Below, piece after piece: positions 57,731 through 64,000 of a stretch of 64,000 bases of DNA (the stretch's first letter is position 1; each line of letters begins with the position of its first letter). This DNA comes from an uncultured Succinivibrio sp. (GTDB lineage Bacteria; Pseudomonadota; Gammaproteobacteria; Enterobacterales; Succinivibrionaceae): assembly GCA_902785325.1 (NCBI GenBank), contig CACZXZ010000001.1, positions 1 through 64,000 of the forward strand, written 5' to 3'. The notes below the pieces were generated by a model. The model had not been told where the DNA came from and did no database searches. It saw only the letters and a program-made list of their open reading frames with translations. A program made the translations under genes and the position numbers.

Positions 57731-58741
57731 ATGAGCGATGAGGCAATTTTAAATCCTACTTCAAGTCTTGATATGGGACTTGTTGGGGATCATCGTAATC
57801 TAAGTAAACTAAAACAATTAGGTCGTGGTGATAAACGCTCACAGGCTTTAGCTTTAAAGGCTTGTGCTGAGCAATTTCAATCTATCCTCAATCAATATTG
57901 GGTAGATGCTATGCGTCAATCAAACGATACTATCAATCCTGATTCACCTTTACACTCAAAATACTCTGGTTTCTTTGAGGACATGCTAGCTCAACAGAAT
58001 GTTTCTACCATGACTCAAAATTCAGGTATGAATAAAAACTCAATCACCTACCTTTTAACTAAACAGTTTGCAAAATCTTTAGGTGATGAGGGTAAGGAGT
58101 TATTAAAAGAGTTAGATAAGATGGCTGTATCCTCACATCAAGGTGGATATATTAAAGGCTCTAATGTTAACGCTAGTGTCGCAAATCTCAATCAAATGCT
58201 ACAAAATTCAAAAGTTGATCCAAGCTCTAGTGTTCAAAACTTATCTAAATTATTTAAGGATCTTCCTGATCCTAATAGCATGAGAGACTTTGATACCTCA
58301 CAAGAGTTTGTTGAGAAGATGATGCCTTATGCCTTAAAGGCCGTAGAAGGCTTAGGCTTTAACCCATTAGTTTTAGTAGCACAAGCTGCTCTTGAAACAG
58401 GCTGGGGTAAACATGTCTCACCTGGTAATAACTACTATGGTATTAAAGCGACAAAAGATTGGCAGGGCCAAACCGAGAAATTGACCTCTGATGAGTATGA
58501 GAATGGTCGTTTTGTGGCAGAGCAGAGTGATTTTAGAAAATATTCTGACGTTTTAGCGTCAATGAAAGATTACATTAAGTTTATTAAGGAGAATCCTCGT
58601 TATCAAAATGCAGTGAATAAATCGTACAATCCAGACGAATATTTTGAGGAAATTCAAAGAGCTGGGTACGCAACAGATCCTAATTACGCAGACAAGTTGA
58701 AAAAAATTTCACGCAAAATTGCATTTATGGCATACAAATAG
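57731..58741 (+). CDS. flgJ: Flagellar rod assembly protein / peptidoglycan hydrolase FlgJ
   Basis: A 336-residue protein. The N-terminal rod-capping domain (about 30-115) has CAEQFQSILNQYWVDAMRQS and YSGFFEDMLAQQNVSTMTQ. The C-terminal glucosaminidase domain (about 190-335) has ALKAVEGLGFNPLVLVAQAA, ETGWGKHVSPGNNYYGIKAT (catalytic Glu) and FRKYSDVLASMKDYIKFI. It bores the cell wall and helps rod assembly. The start at ATG 57731 has AAAGGTGAG upstream; an in-frame TTG at 57698 would overlap the promoter start region. Confidence 0.93.
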   Translation: MSDEAILNPTSSLDMGLVGDHRNLSKLKQLGRGDKRSQALALKACAEQFQSILNQYWVDAMRQSNDTINPDSPLHSKYSGFFEDMLAQQNVSTMTQNSGMNKNSITYLLTKQFAKSLGDEGKELLKELDKMAVSSHQGGYIKGSNVNASVANLNQMLQNSKVDPSSSVQNLSKLFKDLPDPNSMRDFDTSQEFVEKMMPYALKAVEGLGFNPLVLVAQAALETGWGKHVSPGNNYYGIKATKDWQGQTEKLTSDEYENGRFVAEQSDFRKYSDVLASMKDYIKFIKENPRYQNAVNKSYNPDEYFEEIQRAGYATDPNYADKLKKISRKIAFMAYK

Positions 58742-58799
58742 CATATAGAAAAATATAGAGGATAAAAAAAGGCAATTTTTTGCCAAAAGGGGTTTTAAG

Positions 58800-60878
58800 A
58801 TGTCAATCGATTTAATCTACACTGGTAAATATGGTGTTCTAAACGCTCAGAAGTTATTGAATTCAACTTCAAATAACATCAACAACGTTAACACTGAAGG
58901 TTATGTCCGTAAGGAAACCTTAACCTATACCTCCTGTGTTGATTGGGGCGTTGGTGCTACTTATACCCGTCGTTTATATGATCAATTCGTACAAAAGCAA
59001 ATGTATACCGATCAAGGCAATAAGTCTTACTATGAAGCTTATGCCTCTGGTATGGATACAGCTGACAGAATTTTGTCAGATGAGACTATGTCACTTGCTA
59101 ATGCTACCACTAAATTCTTTGATGCTTTATCCACAGCTGCAAATTCTCCAACTTCTGCTGCTAATAGAAATGAGGCTAAAGGTCAATTAGAGAACTTAGT
59201 AGGCCGTATCAATTCAGCTAACAATACTTTAGTTGATTCTTTAAATGAAGTTAACGGCAAAATCTCTGATGAAGTTGCTGATATTAACTCCTACACTCAA
59301 GCTATCTGCAAAATCAATGACGAGATTAGAGTTTTATCCTTATCAGATGTAGCAACAAACAATGAAATCTACATGCAAATGTTAGATGAGCGTGATCGCT
59401 TAATCGGCAAGTTATCAGAGCATGTAGCTATCAATGTTCAAATACAATCTGACAATACTTATGAAGTTTACATGGATTCAGGTATGCTACTTGCTAATGG
59501 CGATACCTATGCAACTTTAGTACAAGGTCAAAACGAATTTGATGTTACTAAAAGTGAAATCCATTTAACTTACAATTCAATCGCTGGTGGTAGAAAAGAT
59601 AATACTGACGTAAAGCTAACTAATAACTCTATTGGTGGTGCTTTAGGTGGTTATTTAAATTCTACAACCGAAATTCGTAATTCTATGCGTGAAATCGGTA
59701 AGCTTACTGTAGCTTTAGCCGATGCATTGAACGTTCAAAACAAAGCAGGTTTCACCCTTGAGGATATTGCAGGTTCTAACCTAATCAATGTTAAAGGTGT
59801 TTATGCTACCTCAACTAACGATACTCAAGGTTTATACTGCACCTTTAATGAAGGTCAAGGTTCCAACGTTCAAGGTTATGATTTTAAAGTTTCTTTCTCT
59901 GACGGTGATTTACACGTTTACAGAGTTGAAGAAGATGAGCGTATGGTGGAAATCACTGCTGATATTCCTGCAGCTGATATCGTAACTAACGGTAACAACA
60001 CCACCATCACTTTAAATGAATATGGTCTAACCTTTAATATGAATGCTTCTTTAAATCAATTAAAGAATGATAAGACTGTATTCTATGTACAACCAACTTT
60101 AATGGTAGGCTCTACTGTTGAATCAAATGTTTCAAAGCCAGAGGACTTTGCTTTTGCCTCAGCTGTAAGAACTGGTACTAAAGCTGACAACTATGGTAAT
60201 GCAACTATCGTATTATCAAGCTGTACTAATACTGGTGCTGATTTTGGTGTTTCAGTTGATCCTGCTACTAAAAAGCCTGTATTTAACACTGGTGCTCCAT
60301 CACAAATTAAGATTGATGCTCAAGGCAACTATCTAATTTATGACAATAACAATACCTTATTAGGTATGGCACCTGCTAGCACTAAGGGTACTAACGTATT
60401 TGCTAATGCAGTAACTTATGATCTGGCTACAAATAGTTTTACTAACACTCCACTTGCTGGTAATAACGGTTATCCTGGCTATGACGTATCTATTAACGGT
60501 ACTGTTAAAGAGAACGATGAGTTCTATGTTGAGATTAACTCAGGCGGTCAAGCTGATAACTCTAACGGTAATGCTTTAATTGGTATCAGAAGTCAGTCTA
60601 TTGTACGTTCAACTGGTTCAAGCCAAGTTACCACCTTTAATGACGGTTACGCTAACCTTTTAGGTGAACTAGGTACTTCAATTACCACTGCTACTGCTAA
60701 TAAAGATGCAGCTGCTGCAAAACTTGAGCAAACCACTAAGTTATACCAGTCAACAGCAGGTGTAAATCTAGATGAGGAAGCTACAAATCTTGTGATGTAT
60801 CAACAAACCTATCAAGCTTGTGCCAAGATTATTGAAGCTTCACAAACCATTTTTAATGCTCTAATTGGTGCATTCTAA
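58800..60878 (+). CDS. flgK: Flagellar hook-associated protein 1 (HAP1)
   Basis: A 692-residue hook-filament junction protein. The N-terminal rod/hook motif is YGVLNAQKLLNSTSNNINNV with NTEGYVRKE. Coiled-coil helices (about 100-190) have MLDERDRLIGKLSEHVAINV. The C-terminal heptad region is GVNLDEEATNLVMYQQTYQA then CAKIIEASQTIFNALIGAF. It is longer than E. coli FlgK (547) because of an enlarged beta-rich middle domain (about 330-600), which is surface-exposed in FlgK and often variable. It is in an operon between flgJ and flgL. Confidence 0.93.
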   Translation: MSIDLIYTGKYGVLNAQKLLNSTSNNINNVNTEGYVRKETLTYTSCVDWGVGATYTRRLYDQFVQKQMYTDQGNKSYYEAYASGMDTADRILSDETMSLANATTKFFDALSTAANSPTSAANRNEAKGQLENLVGRINSANNTLVDSLNEVNGKISDEVADINSYTQAICKINDEIRVLSLSDVATNNEIYMQMLDERDRLIGKLSEHVAINVQIQSDNTYEVYMDSGMLLANGDTYATLVQGQNEFDVTKSEIHLTYNSIAGGRKDNTDVKLTNNSIGGALGGYLNSTTEIRNSMREIGKLTVALADALNVQNKAGFTLEDIAGSNLINVKGVYATSTNDTQGLYCTFNEGQGSNVQGYDFKVSFSDGDLHVYRVEEDERMVEITADIPAADIVTNGNNTTITLNEYGLTFNMNASLNQLKNDKTVFYVQPTLMVGSTVESNVSKPEDFAFASAVRTGTKADNYGNATIVLSSCTNTGADFGVSVDPATKKPVFNTGAPSQIKIDAQGNYLIYDNNNTLLGMAPASTKGTNVFANAVTYDLATNSFTNTPLAGNNGYPGYDVSINGTVKENDEFYVEINSGGQADNSNGNALIGIRSQSIVRSTGSSQVTTFNDGYANLLGELGTSITTATANKDAAAAKLEQTTKLYQSTAGVNLDEEATNLVMYQQTYQACAKIIEASQTIFNALIGAF

Positions 60879-60889
60879 GGAGGTGAGCT

Positions 60890-62104
60890 ATGAGAATTTC
60901 AACCACCATGCAGTTTACTAACAGTTTGTCTTATATTCAAAAGTCAAACACAAGTGTAGATGAAGCTTCTAACCGTTACAATTCAGGCTTAAAGTTTCAA
61001 ACTGCCGGCGAGAATCCATCAGGCATGGCCTCTAAGGTAAAGTATGAAGGTGCTATTAGCTCTTACAAGCAATACGCTAAAGACGGAGGTCTTGCTGCTA
61101 ACACTTTATCTGAAGAAGAAACTGCATTGCAATCTATGTGGTCTGCTTTATCAAGCATTAACACCCGTTTAATTCAGTGTGTGGATGGTTCTAATGATCA
61201 AAACAGCTTGATTGCCTTAGCAGAGGAAATTGGTCAAACAAGAGATCACTTATATGATCTTATGAATACCCAAAATACTGACGGTGAGTATATTTTCTCT
61301 GGTGCACAAAGTGATATTCCAACTTACACTTTAACCTCAGATGGTCACTATGTATGCCAAGCTGACGGTTCAACTCGTAGTGTGTTAGTGGCACCAAGTA
61401 TCACTGTACAAGTATCAGATTCAGGTTTAGATGTTTTTGAAAACTGCCGTTTAGCTGACACCATGACTGTTACTGCTACTCCTAATATTGGTAGTAGTGT
61501 AATTTCCTCATATGGAGATTTTGGTGATCTTTATGATAAGTATTATTCACCTGCTACAGGTGCTAACAATACTTTGACTATTAACGTAGCAAATGACAAT
61601 TCCTTTGAATTGTTAGCACCAGATGGCACTGTAATTGAGACTGGTGAGGTAAATCTTGAGGATGGCACTATCAATGTAAAAGGTATGGAGTTTACTATTC
61701 CTGATCCTGAAAATTATGCTGGTACCATCGAGATTGAACTTGATCCTCCTAAGACTGACAACATCTTAAATGCTTTAACCAAGATTGTTGACATTATTGA
61801 GGATGAATCTATCTCTAATACCGACAAGATTGCAGCTATCACAGAAGCTCAAGTTAATGTTCAAAACGCTATGACTCGTTACGATTCATATCGTGGTAAG
61901 GTCGGTGCTAGACAAAACACCATTGCCACAATTTTAACATCTAACAATTCTTTATCTGATATTAAGACCGAATCAAAGGCAAATGTATCTGAGGTTGATG
62001 CCTTTGAAGCTGCTTCTGATTTGATTCAGTCTCAAAATCAGTTAAATGTTTCAAGACAGATTTATAGCATGCTTTCAAAGCAATCACTATTTGATTACAT
62101 ATAA
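60890..62104 (+). CDS. flgL: Flagellar hook-associated protein 3 (HAP3)
   Basis: A 404-residue junction protein with flagellin-like ends. The N-terminus is MRISTTMQFTNSLSYIQKSN with NRYNSGLKFQTAGENPSGMA. MNTQNTDGEYIFSGAQSDIP follows, and the C-terminal helices have ARQNTIATILTSNNSLSDIK then QSQNQLNVSRQIYSMLSKQS. It is longer than E. coli FlgL (317) through a middle insertion (about 180-285). SD AGGAGGTGA precedes ATG, 11 bases after flgK. Confidence 0.92.
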   Translation: MRISTTMQFTNSLSYIQKSNTSVDEASNRYNSGLKFQTAGENPSGMASKVKYEGAISSYKQYAKDGGLAANTLSEEETALQSMWSALSSINTRLIQCVDGSNDQNSLIALAEEIGQTRDHLYDLMNTQNTDGEYIFSGAQSDIPTYTLTSDGHYVCQADGSTRSVLVAPSITVQVSDSGLDVFENCRLADTMTVTATPNIGSSVISSYGDFGDLYDKYYSPATGANNTLTINVANDNSFELLAPDGTVIETGEVNLEDGTINVKGMEFTIPDPENYAGTIEIELDPPKTDNILNALTKIVDIIEDESISNTDKIAAITEAQVNVQNAMTRYDSYRGKVGARQNTIATILTSNNSLSDIKTESKANVSEVDAFEAASDLIQSQNQLNVSRQIYSMLSKQSLFDYI

Positions 62105-62125
62105 TAACTTAAGAGGAAGAGAAAA

Positions 62126-62416
62126 ATGATTAACTTAAATACTGTTGCAAATGCAAACCATGTAGCTACCACTACTTTAGACAACAAAACTAATGTTGCA
62201 ACTGCAACTGAGGTTAACAAGCAAGTTAACACTGGTGCCTCTGCAGTAGTTGAGTTACAAACCAATGTTGCTGATGTAAATGCAAAAAGCTCTATCAAAG
62301 TAGATGCAACTAATGCAAAAGCTTTTGTTGCTGATATCGCAGCTATGCTAGGTCAATCAAATGGTAGCGTACAAGCTAACTTAAATGGTTTTGACGCTGC
62401 AAGACTACTAGCTTAA
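62126..62416 (+). CDS. Small unknown protein in the flagellar operon
   Basis: A 96-residue protein rich in Ala, Val, Asn and Thr, with no cysteine or tryptophan, no signal peptide and no membrane helix. The N-terminal two thirds look disordered; the C-terminus FVADIAAMLGQSNGSVQANL with DAARLLA looks helical and ends like several flagellar axial or YjfB-type proteins. SD GAGGAAGAG precedes ATG, 21 bases after flgL. A terminator follows at 62424-62457, so it closes the flgJKL operon. It might be an exported flagellar protein or a FlgM-size regulator; neither is shown. Confidence 0.6.
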   Translation: MINLNTVANANHVATTTLDNKTNVATATEVNKQVNTGASAVVELQTNVADVNAKSSIKVDATNAKAFVADIAAMLGQSNGSVQANLNGFDAARLLA

Positions 62417-62423
62417 CCAAAGA

Positions 62424-62457
62424 TTTGGCCTTGCCTTTGAGGCAGGCCAAAAATTTT
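62424..62457 (+). terminator. Terminator of the flgJKL operon
   Basis: TTTGGCC, T bulge, TGCC (62424-62435), loop TTTGA, GGCAGGCCAAA (62441-62451), then ATTTTT. Confidence 0.82.
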
Positions 62458-62469
62458 TGTAAAAAATAT

Positions 62470-62497
62470 TAAAGTTTGTAAAAAGGCTGTCCGTTAT
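62470..62497 (+). promoter_or_regulatory. Sigma-28 (FliA)-like promoter of flaG
   Basis: TAAAGTTT (62470-62477) is identical to the -35 consensus. A 12-base spacer and TCCGTTAT (62490-62497) follow; the latter matches five of eight GCCGATAA positions. Confidence 0.5.
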
Positions 62498-62583
62498 ACA
62501 AAATAGGAGATATGTAATACCTGTATTTTGGGTATAAATAACCATTTATAAACTTCAGACTAAAAAAACTGGAGGAATGAGTT

Positions 62584-63054
62584 ATGACTATGACAGCTAT
62601 CAATTCAACCTCATTAGAGAAAACTACATACCAAAATAAAATAACTCAAAAGCCTGATACCTTTAGATTACAGGATGTAATCGAGGATGAGGATAAAGTA
62701 GTTACTAGTGCTAAAGAGCCTACAACTACTAATGAAACCGAGGATACTAAAGTAAATCCTGACGATAAAAAGATCTCAAAGGCACTACAAGAGCGAAATG
62801 AGAAATTAGCTCAAGAGCGTATGAATGATTTAAATCGTCAGAATATCGGTTTGGCTTTTAGTTTTGATAAAGATACTGATAACACTATCGTAAAGGTAAC
62901 TGACTTAAATACTGAGAAATTAGTTCGTCAAATTCCATCAGAGGAATTCTTAGAGTTATCTAAGCGTTTAAATGAGTATCAGCAAAACAATCAAGTAACA
63001 GCTCAAAGCAAAGAGAAATTTGCTAAAGGTCTGTTCCTAGACGATATTGTCTAA
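62584..63054 (+). CDS. flaG: Flagellar protein FlaG
   Basis: A 156-residue protein. The N-terminal half is polar and probably disordered (EDEDKVVTSAKEPTTTNETE). The C-terminal FlaG domain (about 90-150) has NIGLAFSFDKDTDNTIVKVT and TEKLVRQIPSEEFLELSKRL. FlaG is linked to filament length control and is usually encoded beside flagellin and fliD. SD GGAGG precedes ATG. It is a single gene between a FliA-like promoter and a terminator. Confidence 0.88.
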   Translation: MTMTAINSTSLEKTTYQNKITQKPDTFRLQDVIEDEDKVVTSAKEPTTTNETEDTKVNPDDKKISKALQERNEKLAQERMNDLNRQNIGLAFSFDKDTDNTIVKVTDLNTEKLVRQIPSEEFLELSKRLNEYQQNNQVTAQSKEKFAKGLFLDDIV

Positions 63055-63069
63055 TCATTTTTCTACTCT

Positions 63070-63097
63070 CACAACTCTCCTTTTTAGGAGAGTTGTG
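63070..63097 (+). terminator. Terminator of flaG
   Basis: CACAACTCTCC (63070-63080), loop TTTTTA, GGAGAGTTGTG (63087-63097). Confidence 0.8.
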
Positions 63098-63212
63098 CTC
63101 TCATATCTTTAATTTTTTCTTTTCTCTTTCTTTAAAATCCGTCATAATCAGCTTCTATTTAGCTTTGATGAAAAAGTGTGGCATTGGTGACACTTAATTG
63201 TTAAAAAAACAT

Positions 63213-63239
63213 TCAAGAAAAATCAGAATCGAACGATAA
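63213..63239 (+). promoter_or_regulatory. Sigma-28 (FliA)-like promoter of fliS
   Basis: TCAAGAAA (63213-63220), 11-base spacer, AACGATAA (63232-63239). The -10 matches GCCGATAA at six of eight positions. Confidence 0.5.
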
Positions 63240-63283
63240 TAAATATATAAGACATAAGTATTTTTGGTTTGCAGGAGATCCAA

Positions 63284-63709
63284 ATGTACGGTAGAAATTT
63301 AAAAGCGTATAAAAAAACAAATTTAGAGGCTGAGTTATCAGTTGCTGATCCTCATCGTGTAATTCAGATGATGTATGAGGGCTTAATTGAGCGTTTATCT
63401 CAGGCTAAAGGTGCAATTATGCGCCATGACTATGAGTATAAGGCTGATAGAATTTCAAAAGCTGTTGGCATTATCAATGGTCTACAGTCAGCTTTAGATA
63501 ACCGCTCAAACCCAGAGTTAGGTCAGAGGATGTTTGCCTTATATGACTATATGAAGGAGTTATTAACTAAAGCTTCAGTATCTTTGGATACAGCCCCTAT
63601 TGATGAGGTTATAAACTTAATCCTTCCAATTAAGCAAGCCTGGGATCAGATCCCTCAAGATATTAAAGAAAAGACTAATCAGCAGATCTTAAATTCCCCT
63701 GATTACTAA
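63284..63709 (+). CDS. fliS: Flagellar export chaperone FliS
   Basis: A 141-residue four-helix-bundle chaperone that binds the flagellin C-terminus. It has MYGRNLKAYKKTNLEAELSV, DPHRVIQMMYEGLIERLSQA, KADRISKAVGIINGLQSALD and LYDYMKELLTKASVSLDTAP. The start at ATG 63284 (MYGRN, the usual FliS beginning) has AGGAG 6-7 bases upstream; an in-frame TTG at 63269 is too early. fliD, the usual neighbour, is not adjacent. Confidence 0.94.
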   Translation: MYGRNLKAYKKTNLEAELSVADPHRVIQMMYEGLIERLSQAKGAIMRHDYEYKADRISKAVGIINGLQSALDNRSNPELGQRMFALYDYMKELLTKASVSLDTAPIDEVINLILPIKQAWDQIPQDIKEKTNQQILNSPDY

Positions 63710-63712
63710 ACT

Positions 63713-63738
63713 AAAGAGTGCCTTACGCACTCTTTTTT
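63713..63738. terminator. Terminator between fliS and the EamA gene
   Basis: AAAGAGTGC (63713-63721), loop CTTAC, GCACTCTTT (63727-63735), then TTT. Confidence 0.85.
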
Positions 63739-64000
63739 CTGTTAGTAAGTTTTGCTCTCATAGAGCAAAACAAACCTAAAACAATAATTAATCCACCAAT
63801 TGCTTCTTGAATTACAAATTTCTCTTTTAAAATAGTAATACCAAAAATAACGCCAAATAATGGAATTAAGTAAACAAAGGTTCCACCTTTGCTTGCTCCA
63901 ACTTTAGTGATAGCTACATTCCAGGAAACAAAAGCCACCACGCCTGCAAGAATTGATAAAGTAAGAAAAGCTATAATATCAGTAGTATTAAGCCTATATA
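63723..64000 (-). CDS. EamA/DMT-family transporter, C-terminal part (runs off right edge)
   Basis: The minus-strand frame is open from 64000 to the stop at 63723, about 91 codons. It has ITKVGASKGGTFVYLIPLFG and VIFGITILKEKFVIQEAIGG, then LIIVLGLFCS. This is the typical end of the second EamA repeat, with the E-x-x-x-x-x-G-x-x-L-I-x-x-G pattern. It is a ten-helix inner membrane exporter of metabolites; the substrate is unknown. Confidence 0.85.
   Translation of the reverse strand, partial: YRLNTTDIIAFLTLSILAGVVAFVSWNVAITKVGASKGGTFVYLIPLFGVIFGITILKEKFVIQEAIGGLIIVLGLFCSMRAKLTNRKKSA

Overview
The window looks like chromosome of an AT-rich, Gram-negative, motile gammaproteobacterium. The best fit by inference is an anaerobic gut or rumen Succinivibrionaceae-type organism. 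Supporting features are the gamma-type core genes (leuABCD, rmuC, alaA, dacB, fabV, pheA, folD), an FlrA/sigma-54/FliA flagellar hierarchy with pseudaminic acid genes, a general porin, DAACS and TSUP transporters, an iron alcohol dehydrogenase, and several AAA-ATPase/PD-(D/E)XK 'nuclease' paralogues of the kind that expand in gut anaerobes. No phage or complete insertion sequence was found.

Layout. 1-3.5 kb: a partial AAA-ATPase/nuclease gene with no normal start codon, two poorly known genes and a BOF-family stress protein. 3.6-7.5 kb: a 21-bp repeat triad, then a two-partner secretion pair (TpsB barrel and a small TpsA). 7.7-14.7 kb: a DAACS symporter whose start codon is out of frame across an A9 tract, a HAD hydrolase, a VOC protein, a chemoreceptor, RmuC and an exported protein made of six 15-residue repeats. 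14.7-15.5 kb: a gene-poor stretch holding a second, inverted 21-bp repeat triad. 15.5-23.2 kb: tRNA-Leu, a BASS-type transporter behind a possible attenuator, a 5'-nucleotidase, a TSUP permease, an orphan sugar-binding protein, galM, a nitroreductase and a TSCPD protein. 23.2-28 kb: the leuABCD operon. 28-48 kb: deaD, a frameshifted AAA-ATPase/nuclease, an RNA methyltransferase, a DUF4357 protein, alaA, dacB, fabV, a porin, an Fe-ADH, two AAA/DUF4143 genes, folD, a second TSUP permease, a four-tRNA cluster and a cupin/HxlR pair. 48-51.5 kb: pheA, a Bax-inhibitor-like protein, ung and a TM2 protein. 51.9-57.4 kb: the flrA-pseBCFG operon for flagellin glycosylation. 57.7-63.7 kb: flgJKL, an unknown small gene, flaG and fliS. 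An EamA transporter runs off the right edge.

How parts fit together. FlrA would activate sigma-54 flagellar promoters; a textbook -24/-12 site with an upstream palindrome precedes flgJ. FliA-like promoters precede flaG and fliS. The Pse enzymes make the sugar that decorates flagellin.

The most unusual signals are three. (1) Seven copies of an AAAYACACNWTTT motif lie at an almost exact 33-nt period upstream of a DUF4143 gene. (2) A likely small RNA sits between a perfect CRP-type site and a strong terminator, at about 51.85-51.96 kb. (3) The A9 tract at the start of the DAACS symporter may act as a slippage switch.
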